This document shows, piece by piece, positions 10,188 to 19,237 of a stretch of 64,000 nucleotides of DNA (position 1 is its first letter; each line of letters begins with the position of its first letter). Source of the DNA: Wenyingzhuangia heitensis. Lineage in GTDB: Bacteria; Bacteroidota; Bacteroidia; Flavobacteriales; Flavobacteriaceae. Below the pieces are notes generated by a model, which saw only the letters and a list, made by a program, of their open reading frames with translations, was not told the DNA's origin and made no database searches. Position numbers and translations under genes: made by a program. The stretch lies in NCBI RefSeq assembly GCF_011762155.1, contig NZ_JAASQL010000006.1:1-64000 (forward strand). Direction: 5' to 3'.

Positions 10188-10195
10188 CAAAAGTA
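10188..10195 (-). promoter_or_regulatory. Promoter -7 box (TACTTTTG) for the aminotransferase-proC unit
   Basis: The minus strand reads TACTTTTG, matching the Bacteroidota TAnnTTTG consensus, with the expected start about 25 nt before the ATG at 10157. No clear -33 TTTG is visible. Confidence 0.5.
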
Positions 10196-10304
10196 CGAAT
10201 TTCTTAGTTTTTTATAGCATAGAACTAGGGTTATTGTAATTGATTAAAATCAATTGTAAAATTGTTGGGTTTTAACCATCCACACGACTATTGACAGAAA
10301 CAAC

Positions 10305-10562
10305 ATGCAAAACTCATCAAAATACTCTTCTATACTTTTAGTAGAAGCAGGAAGCAAACCACAAAATGAAATTAAGTTTTTTGATTCTTTAGGAAACAGA
10401 AAAACAATTATTGATTTAATCACTAGAATTAAAAAAGAAGAAGGTGCCGAAATAGTAATTCTTAAAAGTGGAATAGAAATTCCCATAGAGAGAATACATA
10501 GTGTAGATAAAGAACTTTCACCGTATTACTCTAATGACTTTTTTAGTTGTGATTGTGTTTAA
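10305..10562 (+). CDS. Small hypothetical protein, 85 residues
   Basis: This short soluble protein has no signal peptide or membrane segment. It is basic and polar in the middle (RIKKEEG) and ends in ...FFSCDCV with two cysteines. I do not recognise a named family. It is judged real because it reads codingly between an intergenic region and a strong bidirectional terminator placed right after its stop. The antisense frame over the same bases lacks these supports. It is transcribed divergently from the aminotransferase. Confidence 0.6.
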   Translation: MQNSSKYSSILLVEAGSKPQNEIKFFDSLGNRKTIIDLITRIKKEEGAEIVILKSGIEIPIERIHSVDKELSPYYSNDFFSCDCV

Positions 10563-10570
10563 TATACTTC

Positions 10571-10606
10571 ATAAAAAAAGCCACTTTTAAAAGTGGCTTT
10601 TTTTAT
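10571..10606. terminator. Bidirectional terminator
   Basis: This is a perfect 36-base palindrome (18 + 18) with A7 on one side and T7 on the other. It serves both the small gene ending at 10562 and the convergent DUF1573 gene ending at 10626. Confidence 0.9.
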
Positions 10607-10625
10607 GAATTTAAGAATATAAAAT

Positions 10626-11027
10626 TTAGTCTTTTAAAACTTCTCCTTTAATTCTAACAACCTTAGGTTGTTCTGTAGCGTTAGATACAATAGTTACGGT
10701 TTTAGAAAATCTACCCACTCTATCAGTAGCATATTTTACTTTAATTTCTCCAGTTTTACCAGGCATAATTGGTTCTTCTGGTTTTGTAGGTACGGTACAT
10801 CCACAGCTACCTTTTACGCTTTGAATTACTAAAGGAGCGCTTCCTACGTTTTTAAATCTAAAAAAACGGACACCGTCAGCGTTGTGTTTTACCTTTCCGT
10901 AATCTATTACTTCCGTTTCAAATTTCATTTCAGGCTTTAAAGAACTTTCCTTTGCTGCGTTAGCATGTTGCGCAAAAGTTAACATTGGAGCCAAAGCCAT
11001 GCAAATAATAAGTGCTAATTTTCTCAT
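10626..11027 (-). CDS. DUF1573 domain secreted protein
   Basis: This protein of about 133 residues consists of a signal peptide (MRKLALIICMALAPMLTFAQ) and one DUF1573 immunoglobulin-like domain with the family hallmark GSCGCTVP and PGKTGEIKVKY. DUF1573 proteins are common, poorly understood envelope proteins of Bacteroidota. The frame is open back to 11069, but the ATG at 11027 places a canonical signal peptide at the N-terminus, so I use that start. Confidence 0.87.
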   Translation of the reverse strand: MRKLALIICMALAPMLTFAQHANAAKESSLKPEMKFETEVIDYGKVKHNADGVRFFRFKNVGSAPLVIQSVKGSCGCTVPTKPEEPIMPGKTGEIKVKYATDRVGRFSKTVTIVSNATEQPKVVRIKGEVLKD

Positions 11028-11114
11028 GTTGATTAAATTTTTGATAAAATTAAATTTTATAATCAACATTCAATAACTATACCGTAATTTTTTTTTAGTC
11101 CTAAATGATATTTG

Positions 11115-11122
11115 TATTTTTG
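11115..11122 (+). promoter_or_regulatory. Promoter -7 box (TATTTTTG) for valS
   Basis: The box matches TAnnTTTG and lies 29 bp before the valS ATG. The -33 element is weak (T-rich, no clear TTTG). Confidence 0.45.
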
Positions 11123-11151
11123 GCCACCTGATTATTTAATAAAATCAACAC

Positions 11152-13785
11152 ATGAGTATTCCGAATACATATAATGCTACAGCAGTAGAAGAAAAATGGT
11201 ATGATTACTGGATTAAAAATGATTATTTTCATTCCACACCAAACGATAAAGAACCTTATACAATTGTAATTCCGCCACCAAACGTAACGGGAGTTTTACA
11301 TATGGGACACATGCTTAACAATACCATTCAAGATGTATTGATTCGTAGAGCTCGTTTAAGAGGTTACAATGCTTGTTGGGTACCTGGTACCGATCATGCA
11401 TCTATTGCTACCGAAGCAAAAGTAGTTGCCAAGTTAAAATCTGAAGGAATTAACAAAGAAGACTTAACACGTGATGAATTTTTAAAGCACGCTTGGGAAT
11501 GGACAGATAAACACGGTGGAATAATTTTAGATCAGCTTAAAAAACTAGGTGCCTCTTGTGATTGGGAGCGTACTAAATTTACCATGGATACAGATTTAAG
11601 TGAAGCTGTTACCAAAGTTTTTGTTGATTTGTACAAAAAAGGAGATATCTATAGAGGATATCGTATGGTAAATTGGGATCCAGAAGCAAAAACCACTTTG
11701 TCTGATGAAGAAGTGATTTTTGAAGAAAAGCAAGGAAACTTCTATCATATTAATTACAAAATAGAAGGGTCAGAAGAAGTAGTAACCATTGCCACTACAC
11801 GTCCTGAAACGTTGTTGGGAGATACCGCTATTTGTATCAATCCTAATGATGAGAGATATAGTCATTTAAAAGGTAAAAGTGTAATTGTACCTATTGCCAA
11901 TAGAGTGATTCCTATTATAGAAGATGAATATGTTGATATTGAGTTTGGTACGGGATGTTTAAAAATAACTCCAGCTCACGATCAAAATGATAAATTGATA
12001 GGAGAAAAGCATGGTTTAGAAGTGATTGATATTTTAAACGATGATGCTACTTTAAACGAAAACGGATTGCATTACAACGGTAAAGATCGTTTTGTAGTTC
12101 GTAAAGAAATTACCAAAGAATTAGAAGAATTAGGTGCTTTGGTAAAAGTAGAACAGCACATGCACAAAGTAGGAACGTCTGAAAGAACAAAGGCTGTTAT
12201 AGAGCCTAAAATTTCTGCTCAGTGGTTTTTACGCATGGAAGACATGGTAAAACCTGCTTTAGATGCAGTTTTAAAAGATGAAGAAATTAAGTTGTATCCT
12301 AAAAGATATGACAACACATACCGTCATTGGTTAGAAAATATTCGCGATTGGAATATTTCTCGTCAATTGTGGTGGGGACATCAAATTCCCGCTTTTTTCT
12401 ATGCAGATGGAGTAGAGGATTTTGTAGTAGCAACTTCTTTAGAAGAGGCTTTGCCATTGGCTAAAGAAAAATCTGGAAACAATGCGTTAACAGTTGCAGA
12501 TTTAAAACAAGATGAAGATGCCTTAGATACTTGGTTCTCTTCTTGGTTATGGCCAATTTCTGTTTTTGATGGAATTAACCATCCAGAAAACGAAGAAATT
12601 AATTATTACTATCCAACCAACGATTTGGTTACAGGACCAGATATTATTTTCTTTTGGGTTGCCAGAATGGTGTTTGCAGGATATGAGTTTAGACAAGAAA
12701 AACCATTTAGCAATGTGTATTTTACAGGAATTGTAAGAGACAAACAAAGACGTAAAATGTCTAAATCTTTAGGAAACTCTCCAGATCCTATCGAATTGAT
12801 GCAACAATACGGTGCCGATGGTGTTCGTGTTGGGTTGTTGTTATCTGCAGCAGCAGGAAACGATTTAATGTTTGATGAAGATTTATGTGCGCAAGGACGT
12901 AACTTTACTAATAAAATTTGGAATGCTTTTAAGTTGATTAAAGGTTGGGAAATTTCTGAAACAGAAATACAACCAGAAGCTTCTAAAATAGCGATTGACT
13001 GGTACAAAGCAAAGTTTCAAAAAACATTGGCCGAAGTAGATGCTAATTTTGAAGTATATCGCTTGAGCGATTCTTTAATGAGTATCTACAAATTAGTTTG
13101 GGAAGATTTTTGTGCTTGGTTCTTAGAAATGATCAAACCAACTTATGGAACTCCAATGGATGCTGTTACCTTTAAAGAGGTAATAACCATTTTAGAAGAT
13201 AATTTAAGAATATTACATCCGTTTATGCCTCATTTAACAGAGGAAATTTGGCAGTTAATTTCTGATAGAACTCCAGATGAAGCTTTAGTTATAGCTAGCT
13301 ATCCTAAATCTGTTGCTTATAATAATGGAATTATCAAAGGTTTTGAAGTAGCATCTGAAGTAATTTCAGGAGTTAGAACCATTAGAAAAGACAAAAACAT
13401 TTCTTTTAAAGAAACGATTGATTTGGCTGTTTTAAACAACAACAATACAAGTAAAGACTTTGATGCTGTAATTACAAAAATGTGTAATATTGCAGACTTA
13501 TCTTATGTAGATACTTCTGTAGACGGTGCTTTAAGTTTTCGTGTACAAGCTAATGAATACTTTGTACCCATGGCAGGAGCTATTGATATTGAGGCAGAGG
13601 TAGCTAAATTAAACGAAGAATTAAAATATACAGAAGGTTTCTTAAAATCGGTTCAGAAGAAGTTGTCTAATGAACGTTTTGTAAACAACGCTCCAGAACA
13701 AGTAATTGCTAGTGAACGTAAAAAAGAAGCAGATGCTTTGTCTAAAATAGAAACTATTAAAGCAAGTTTAAGTTCTTTGGTTTAA
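11152..13785 (+). CDS. valS: Valyl-tRNA synthetase
   Basis: This 877-residue class I aminoacyl-tRNA synthetase charges tRNA-Val. It has the HIGH-type motif (NVTGVLHMGHM, residues about 44-54), the CP1 editing domain with ATTRPETLLGDTA, the KMSKS loop (RRKMSKSLGNSPDP), the anticodon-binding domain and the C-terminal coiled coil (from about residue 810), which is typical of ValS. Full length and a single promoter followed by a clear terminator indicate a monocistronic housekeeping gene. Confidence 0.97.
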   Translation: MSIPNTYNATAVEEKWYDYWIKNDYFHSTPNDKEPYTIVIPPPNVTGVLHMGHMLNNTIQDVLIRRARLRGYNACWVPGTDHASIATEAKVVAKLKSEGINKEDLTRDEFLKHAWEWTDKHGGIILDQLKKLGASCDWERTKFTMDTDLSEAVTKVFVDLYKKGDIYRGYRMVNWDPEAKTTLSDEEVIFEEKQGNFYHINYKIEGSEEVVTIATTRPETLLGDTAICINPNDERYSHLKGKSVIVPIANRVIPIIEDEYVDIEFGTGCLKITPAHDQNDKLIGEKHGLEVIDILNDDATLNENGLHYNGKDRFVVRKEITKELEELGALVKVEQHMHKVGTSERTKAVIEPKISAQWFLRMEDMVKPALDAVLKDEEIKLYPKRYDNTYRHWLENIRDWNISRQLWWGHQIPAFFYADGVEDFVVATSLEEALPLAKEKSGNNALTVADLKQDEDALDTWFSSWLWPISVFDGINHPENEEINYYYPTNDLVTGPDIIFFWVARMVFAGYEFRQEKPFSNVYFTGIVRDKQRRKMSKSLGNSPDPIELMQQYGADGVRVGLLLSAAAGNDLMFDEDLCAQGRNFTNKIWNAFKLIKGWEISETEIQPEASKIAIDWYKAKFQKTLAEVDANFEVYRLSDSLMSIYKLVWEDFCAWFLEMIKPTYGTPMDAVTFKEVITILEDNLRILHPFMPHLTEEIWQLISDRTPDEALVIASYPKSVAYNNGIIKGFEVASEVISGVRTIRKDKNISFKETIDLAVLNNNNTSKDFDAVITKMCNIADLSYVDTSVDGALSFRVQANEYFVPMAGAIDIEAEVAKLNEELKYTEGFLKSVQKKLSNERFVNNAPEQVIASERKKEADALSKIETIKASLSSLV

Positions 13786-13806
13786 GGCATTTATTTTTTA
13801 ACATTT

Positions 13807-13842
13807 AAAAAAGTCGAAAGTTTATACTTTCGACTTTTTTTA
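13807..13842 (+). terminator. Terminator of valS
   Basis: A 14-bp stem (13807-13820 with 13827-13840) has a 6-nt loop and ends in a T run. Confidence 0.88.
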
Positions 13843-13904
13843 TGATGATTAAATCATAATATAAGTTTAACACATTGTTATGATTCTCTATGTATTTTTA
13901 AGAA

Positions 13905-14762
13905 ATGGGAATTAGGTATAAATTACAAATTGTTACTTTATTAATAGCTTGTTCAACAATATGGATAGGATGTGATTCTGATGATCGTTTTAAAGACAGT
14001 AGTACAGAAGAGGTTCTAGAATCTTTGTCAATAACCAATTTTGAATTGTTGGCAAAAGACAACTCTTCTTACACCAACATAGATCTAGTTGTTGGTTCTA
14101 ATCTTCAATCTGTAGATTCTTTGGTCATTTGCTTATTTCCAATCTCTGTAGATTTTACGGATTTAACTCCTGCAATTACCTATTTAGGAAGTAAAATTGA
14201 ATATAGAATAAATAACGATGTTTTTAAAGAATACTCCATCAAAACAGGAGAAAGTATTGATTTTAGTTTTCCAAACATTGTTGAATTTAAAGTTTCAAAT
14301 TCAGAGAGTTCTTTGTTTAAAACATATAGAATAATTGTAGATACAGAAAGACCTATTTTATTTAACAATCCCAATATTACAATACCAGATACAGAAGTAA
14401 AAACCAGTTATAATGGTTTGGAAATTGATACTTGGAAAAATGTAGGTAATTATCCTATAAGAGTCACATTAAGAACTACAAATTATGTAGATATAAAAAG
14501 CCCTGATAACTCTACAAGCACTATTTTTAGTACTACGTTAACAAACTTAACAAATGTAATCCCCACAAGCCAGGGTAAAGTTAATGTGTTTACAACAAAT
14601 GCTACTGTAAAAGGAGTATACAGTACTACAGCTCTATTTCATCTTTATTTTAATGAAAACTTAGGGTATATTGTTTATGATGATATTACCAATAAATATG
14701 TGAAAGATATTGGTTACATACCCGTAGAATTATCTTTAAAAGGAACTATTGTAGTTCCATAA
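13905..14762 (+). CDS. Putative lipoprotein with DUF5018-like beta-sandwich
   Basis: The 285-residue product starts with a lipoprotein signal peptide whose lipobox WIGC puts the lipidated cysteine at residue 23, followed by an Asp-rich +2 region (DSDD). Residues about 38-147 alternate short strands and contain DLTPAITYLGSKIEY and IDFSFPNIVEFKVSN. This is the pattern of the cadherin-like DUF5018 domains that occur in Bacteroidota surface lipoproteins. The C-terminal half is Thr/Asn-rich and unassigned. The gene stands alone and ends 1 bp before the convergent aldo/keto reductase. Its function is unknown. Confidence 0.72.
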   Translation: MGIRYKLQIVTLLIACSTIWIGCDSDDRFKDSSTEEVLESLSITNFELLAKDNSSYTNIDLVVGSNLQSVDSLVICLFPISVDFTDLTPAITYLGSKIEYRINNDVFKEYSIKTGESIDFSFPNIVEFKVSNSESSLFKTYRIIVDTERPILFNNPNITIPDTEVKTSYNGLEIDTWKNVGNYPIRVTLRTTNYVDIKSPDNSTSTIFSTTLTNLTNVIPTSQGKVNVFTTNATVKGVYSTTALFHLYFNENLGYIVYDDITNKYVKDIGYIPVELSLKGTIVVP

Positions 14763-14763
14763 A

Positions 14764-15690
14764 TTAATTCCAAGACAACTCTTTACGTTCACTCCAATAC
14801 GTTTCTTTTTTTGTTTCTAATGTAGATAAGGTTTTAAGTTCATCACTAGTTAATTTAATCGTTAAACATTTTAAATTTTCTTGTAATTGATGTTTTGTAA
14901 AAGCACCACTTAATACAATATAAGGTTGTAAAGAATCTATAATAAAACGCAAAGCAATAGCATCTATACCCACATTGTGTTTTAGGGCCAAATCCGTTAA
15001 AAGAGTAGGAGTGTTTTTAAATATTCGTCCGTTTGCAATTCCTTCTTTAATCACAATGTTTTTTCCTTTTCTGATTAAATCAACTAAAGTATTAAATGTA
15101 CTTTGTTCAAATACGTTGTAGGTAACCTGAAAAACATCAAACAAAAATTGATTGTTTATTTTAATACTAGCAGCTTCTTTTAAAACAATTTCTTGATTTG
15201 GACCACTGGTTGTTAATCCAATTTGTAAACCCGTTTCTTTTTTAATTTCACTAAGTTTTTTTAAAACTTTGTTGTTTTCTAAAACGCCACTTTCTAAGGT
15301 TGCAGAGTGTATTTGATATACTTTTAATGCAGGAATCATTACTTTAGATGTTTCCCATTGTTCTATCAATTTTTCAATACTATGTTCCTTAATTTCATGT
15401 GCACCTTTATAACCTAACTCCCAGTTAGCAACATAAGTATACCCCCATTTTGTAGCTAAAACAGTATTGGTGTGGTTGTTTTTATTTTGCCATTCTTTTA
15501 AAAATTCTTCCCCTTTTCCATAAGAAGGAGCTGTGTCAAAATAATGAATATTTATGGAATAAGCAGTATCTAACATATCAAAAGCATTTTTTTTAAAACT
15601 ACTTTCGCTCTTGTCTAGATCCTTGTTTTCTCTAATGTTAATGTATTCTGGTCTACCTAAAGCTGCTAAGCCCAATCCTATTTTTGTCAT
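14764..15690 (-). CDS. Aldo/keto reductase
   Basis: This 308-residue TIM-barrel oxidoreductase would use NADPH to reduce aldehydes or ketones. The family features are HYFDTAPSYGKGE (catalytic Asp and Tyr), LATKWGYTY (catalytic Lys) and a late helix with the NADPH-binding strand (YIVLSGAF). It resembles the D-threo-aldose/L-fucose dehydrogenase type, but the substrate is open. It is on its own, with convergent and distant neighbours. Confidence 0.88.
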   Translation of the reverse strand: MTKIGLGLAALGRPEYINIRENKDLDKSESSFKKNAFDMLDTAYSINIHYFDTAPSYGKGEEFLKEWQNKNNHTNTVLATKWGYTYVANWELGYKGAHEIKEHSIEKLIEQWETSKVMIPALKVYQIHSATLESGVLENNKVLKKLSEIKKETGLQIGLTTSGPNQEIVLKEAASIKINNQFLFDVFQVTYNVFEQSTFNTLVDLIRKGKNIVIKEGIANGRIFKNTPTLLTDLALKHNVGIDAIALRFIIDSLQPYIVLSGAFTKHQLQENLKCLTIKLTSDELKTLSTLETKKETYWSERKELSWN

Positions 15691-15911
15691 AGAATAAAAA
15701 TACTTAAATAAAATAAAACAAGTAGAGTTATTAAATTTAATAAAGGTTCTTTTCTGAATTTTAAAAAATAGGTTGTTGTCATCATATAAAACATTTATTG
15801 GTATTGGGGAATTTTATGCTTTTATACGAGTTTGATCCAGATGAAGTGTACCAATGTTTATGGAATTGTTTTGTAGATGTTATAACATGTAATACAAAAG
15901 TAATTACATAA

Positions 15912-15949
15912 AAAAAGAGGAGTTATTCTATTGAATAACTCCTCTTTTT
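15912..15949 (-). terminator. Terminator of the two-module secreted protein gene
   Basis: A perfect 17-bp stem (15912-15928 with 15933-15949) has a 4-nt loop and a U run at the end of the minus-strand transcript. It lies just past the stop at 15968. Confidence 0.88.
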
Positions 15950-15967
15950 ACTTTGTTACATAAAACC

Positions 15968-16702
15968 TTATTTAATAGAAAAAGGTTTTATAGTTTCTCT
16001 GTTAATTGTTTCCTTCCAAGTAGAACCTGTAGGTCTAATAGAAACATTTACCATATAGTCATCTCCTTTTTCAAATCCTTCTTTTTGAAAAACTTTAATA
16101 GTTGTTGTAGCAGCACCTTTGTTTATTTTTACAATTCTACCAGCAACCCATTTGTTTGTTTTTGCATTTTTTAACTCTAAAGAAATTTCTCTATCTGTTG
16201 TAGCAGCATATTTTACTTCAAAAGTTAATAATTTAGGGTTTGTTAATTTACCAGTTCCCTCAATAAAAGATACTTTGTCCTCTGTAATTACACCATTGTT
16301 TACATCATTTCCTATAGCAAAAGGTTTAAGTTCGTCTTTTGAAATGGTTTCTTTCCATGTACTTCCTACAGGTCTAATAGTAAGAATTACGGTGTAGTTA
16401 CTACCATCTTCAAATTGTCCTTTGGTGTTTACTTTTACCTTAGTAGTACCTTCTCCCTTTTCAACTTTTACTGTTTTACCAGCAATCCATTTGTTTTGTT
16501 TAAAGTCTTTTAGCTCTATGTTAATTTCTCTGTCCTCTGATGCTTTATAGTTAACTTCAAAAGTTAAAGGTTTTGCGTTTTCAACACTTGCTGTTCTGTT
16601 TGCAAAAGATACTTTGTCTTTTTGTGCAGATGCAAAAGAAAAAGTAGCCAAGGCTAATACAGTTGTAATTACTCTTTTTAAATATTGTTTTTGTGTTTTC
16701 AT
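15968..16702 (-). CDS. Secreted protein of two tandem beta-sandwich modules
   Basis: The 244-residue protein has a signal peptide ending ATFSFASAQ, then two copies of a module of about 100 residues. Both copies share KVSF, LTFEV-YKA/YAA, DREI-ELK, NKW-AG, and IRP-GSTWKETI followed by KPF. The modules resemble small beta-sandwich units that I recall attached to flavobacterial polysaccharide-degrading enzymes, but here they stand alone with no catalytic domain. A role in binding carbohydrate or cell surface is inference only. It has its own promoter (16729-16756) and terminator. Confidence 0.75.
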   Translation of the reverse strand: MKTQKQYLKRVITTVLALATFSFASAQKDKVSFANRTASVENAKPLTFEVNYKASEDREINIELKDFKQNKWIAGKTVKVEKGEGTTKVKVNTKGQFEDGSNYTVILTIRPVGSTWKETISKDELKPFAIGNDVNNGVITEDKVSFIEGTGKLTNPKLLTFEVKYAATTDREISLELKNAKTNKWVAGRIVKINKGAATTTIKVFQKEGFEKGDDYMVNVSIRPTGSTWKETINRETIKPFSIK

Positions 16703-16728
16703 AAATTATTTATGTTGGTTAATTATGT

Positions 16729-16756
16729 CAAAGTTATAATTCTTATGAATATACAA
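16729..16756 (-). promoter_or_regulatory. Promoter for the two-module protein
   Basis: The minus strand reads TTG (16756-16754), 17 nt, then TAACTTTG (16736-16729). This is a good match to the two-part Bacteroidota promoter, about 27 bp before the ATG. Confidence 0.65.
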
Positions 16757-16874
16757 CAATATTTATGCTTAAAATAACAGTGAATTTAGAGGTGTTAAGT
16801 AGTTTGTGAGTCTTGTTTTTAAAGGGATTGTACATATGTTCTAGTTCTTTGTTGTTTTGTTGTAGTTGCGCAAA

Positions 16875-18416
16875 TTAGCTACTACAACTAAGCATCGAAC
16901 AACCTACTTTTTTCTTAGCCCAATCAGGTCTTTTGGCAAACCATTTTTCATTTTTGGGTTGTTCATCATATGGTTTTTGTACTAGATTGTACAATTCATT
17001 TATCAAACTATAATCTCCTTCTTCAGCGGCTTCAATAGCTAATTGAGACATGTAATTTCGTAATACGTATTTTGGGTTTGTAGTATTCATTTTAGCAATT
17101 CTCTCTTCTTTAGAAATATTTTCACTTGCTAATCTTGTAAAATATTGATCAAACCAAACTTGCCACTCTGTTAAAGTTTCTCCTTTTAATTGTTCGGGAG
17201 TGTAAAAAGCATCTAAACAATCTTCAATTTTATCAGCAGTAGCCAAAAGTCTAAAAAAGATAGTCATATCAGTTTCTATCAACTTTAAATTGGTTTCTAA
17301 AGATTGAATTAAAATGTAATCTTGTTTGTTAGGAGTTTCAATTCCAATTTTAGCACACATCATGGCTAAATTTTGTTCCTCAAACTGTGTTTTATAACTA
17401 TTTAAAGCTTCCTCCAAAGGTTTGGCATCTTCAGTCAACGTATAAAAAGTGTTGGCTAATTGATATAGGTTCCATAAACCAATATTAGGTTGTTGTCCGT
17501 AACGATAACGTCTGTTTTGACTATCTGTAGTATTTGGAGTCCAATCTGGATCGTAATTGTCTAACCAACCATAAGGTCCGTAATCAATAGTCAATCCTAA
17601 AACCGATAAATTATCTGTATTCATAACCCCGTGTACAAAACCAACACGTTGCCAATGCACAATCATTGTTACGGTAGCGTTTACAATTTCTTGAAATAAT
17701 TTTATGTAATCTTCTTTACTATTTTCTTCTAAATTAGGAAAATGATGACGAATGGTATAATTCATCAATGCGGCTAACGTTGTTTTATCGTTTCTAGAAG
17801 CAAAAATCTGAAAACTTCCAAAACGGATAAAACTCTCGGAAACTCTTGCTACAATAGCACCAGGTTCGTAGGCAGGATTTCCGTTGTATAGAACATCTCT
17901 TAAAACTTCATCACCAGAAAGAGACAAAGATAAAGATCGGGTAGTGGGCACTCCTAAATTAAACATGGCTTCAGCACATAAATATTCGCGAATAGAAGAT
18001 CTTAATACGGCCAAACCATCTGCTGTTCTAGAATAAGGTGTTTTACCTGCTCCTTTTAGTTGTAAAGTGTAAGATTTGTCTGTTTTTACTTGAAATAAAT
18101 TAATAGCTCTACCATCTCCTAACTGACCTGCCCAATTTCCAAATTGATGTCCACCATAGCACATAGCGTAAGGTTCGGTATTAGGATACACGGTATTTCC
18201 TGTGACTAACTTAGTGAATTCTTTAGATTTTAGATCCTCATCAGAAAAGCCTAATTGTTTTGCTACTTCCGTATTTACATGCAGTAGATTAGGATTTTTA
18301 GTTTTTATAGGTGTAGCCAAAGAATAACAAGCATTTTCTACCTGTCTGGTAAAATTTTCTAGGTTGCTATCTGCAGGTAATTCGCTTGTAAAGGTATCTT
18401 GTATGTTTAATTTCAT
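16875..18416 (-). CDS. selO: SelO/YdiU protein adenylyltransferase
   Basis: This 513-residue pseudokinase-fold enzyme belongs to the SelO family, which transfers AMP from ATP to hydroxyl side chains of target proteins and is linked to redox control. Family features are ELPADSNLENFTRQV at the start, QLKGAGKTPYSRTADGLAVL with SSIREYL (inverted nucleotide-binding site), GVMNTDNLSVLGLTIDYGP (metal-binding loop) and the conserved C-terminal tail ending GCSMLSCSS, where other members carry Cys or Sec. It is the last gene of the msrB-msrA-GNAT-selO run (11-bp gap), which supports a role in oxidative stress. Confidence 0.94.
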   Translation of the reverse strand: MKLNIQDTFTSELPADSNLENFTRQVENACYSLATPIKTKNPNLLHVNTEVAKQLGFSDEDLKSKEFTKLVTGNTVYPNTEPYAMCYGGHQFGNWAGQLGDGRAINLFQVKTDKSYTLQLKGAGKTPYSRTADGLAVLRSSIREYLCAEAMFNLGVPTTRSLSLSLSGDEVLRDVLYNGNPAYEPGAIVARVSESFIRFGSFQIFASRNDKTTLAALMNYTIRHHFPNLEENSKEDYIKLFQEIVNATVTMIVHWQRVGFVHGVMNTDNLSVLGLTIDYGPYGWLDNYDPDWTPNTTDSQNRRYRYGQQPNIGLWNLYQLANTFYTLTEDAKPLEEALNSYKTQFEEQNLAMMCAKIGIETPNKQDYILIQSLETNLKLIETDMTIFFRLLATADKIEDCLDAFYTPEQLKGETLTEWQVWFDQYFTRLASENISKEERIAKMNTTNPKYVLRNYMSQLAIEAAEEGDYSLINELYNLVQKPYDEQPKNEKWFAKRPDWAKKKVGCSMLSCSS

Positions 18417-18427
18417 AGATTTTTATA

Positions 18428-18697
18428 TTAGGAAATAATATTTTTCCATTTTTGGCTACGTTGTGCAATTGCTTTTACATAACTACAAACAGCAACAGCT
18501 TTAAAACCTTCTTGTGTTAATTTTGTAAAGGTTTTTTCTACTAGTTTTTTTCCAATTCCTTGACCTCTTAAACTTGCAGGTACTTCGGAGTGGGTTAAAT
18601 ACATTAAATCATTTTTGATGCTATATTCTACTTTAGCAATAGCACCATCAATGTTTAAAACATATCTATTTTTCTCTTTTTGATGTTCTATTTCCAA
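18428..18697 (-). CDS. Small GNAT-like N-acetyltransferase (YjdJ/Gcn5-related type)
   Basis: This 89-residue protein is a minimal GNAT domain. It has LTHSEVPASLRGQGIGKKLVEK, the acetyl-CoA pyrophosphate-binding loop (RGQGIG), followed by VAVCSYVKAIAQRSQKW. It matches the short YidJ/YjdJ acetyltransferase-like family, whose substrate is unknown. The start is 2 bp after the msrA stop, so it is translationally linked to the methionine sulfoxide reductase operon. Confidence 0.85.
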   Translation of the reverse strand: MEIEHQKEKNRYVLNIDGAIAKVEYSIKNDLMYLTHSEVPASLRGQGIGKKLVEKTFTKLTQEGFKAVAVCSYVKAIAQRSQKWKNIIS

Positions 18698-18699
18698 TT

Positions 18700-19236
18700 T
18701 TAACTTTTTAATTTAGAGGTATGTAACTCTCTTAATTTATTCAATTTTGGACCCACTACCATGGCACAATATCCTTGTTCAGTGTTTTGTTTGTAATACC
18801 CTTGATGGTAGTCTTCTGCATCAAAATAATTAATTAGCGGACTAATTTCTGTAACAATAGGATCCTTAAAATATTGTTGAACATCTTGTGTGATTTGTTC
18901 TGCAATTTGTTTCTGAATTTCATCGTGATAAAAAACAACAGAACGGTACTGAGTTCCTACATCGGCACCTTGTTTATTTAATGTGGTAGGATTGTGTGCA
19001 GTGTAAAACATAAATAAAATTTCTTCAAAAGAAATAATGTCTGCATCAAACTCAACACGAATAACCTCTGCATGTCCTGTTAAACCAGAACAAATTTCAC
19101 GATATGTTGGTATACCAGGAACGTTTCCTCCGCTATAGCCAGATGTTGCTTTTAATATTCCATTAACCTCGTTAAAAAAAGCTTCTACACACCAAAAACA
19201 TCCTGCTCCTAGAGTTGCTTGTTCTATTTTTGCCAT
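18700..19236 (-). CDS. msrA: Peptide-methionine (S)-S-oxide reductase MsrA
   Basis: This 178-residue enzyme reduces the S-epimer of methionine sulfoxide in proteins and free methionine. The catalytic motif GAGCFWCVEAFF is at residues 11-22, followed by TSGYSGG and HAEVIRVEFD and the C-terminal YHQGYY. It starts 1 bp after the msrB stop and is followed 2 bp later by the GNAT gene. It has no signal peptide, so it acts in the cytoplasm. Confidence 0.96.
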   Translation of the reverse strand: MAKIEQATLGAGCFWCVEAFFNEVNGILKATSGYSGGNVPGIPTYREICSGLTGHAEVIRVEFDADIISFEEILFMFYTAHNPTTLNKQGADVGTQYRSVVFYHDEIQKQIAEQITQDVQQYFKDPIVTEISPLINYFDAEDYHQGYYKQNTEQGYCAMVVGPKLNKLRELHTSKLKS

Positions 19237-19237
19237 A

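Noticed and set aside
10250-10486. Minus-strand frame of 78 codons
   Set aside because: It is antisense to the small plus-strand gene (10305-10562), which has the better placed terminator and composition.
14764-15690. Aldo/keto reductase as the anhydrofructose partner of the GH31 enzyme
   Set aside because: It is about 11 kb away, on the other strand, and nothing in its sequence points to that substrate.
15816-15911. A 31-codon frame starting MLLYEFDPDEVYQ in the gap before the two-module protein
   Set aside because: It is short, has no promoter or recognisable family, and overlaps the edge of a terminator. It could be real, but there is no independent support.
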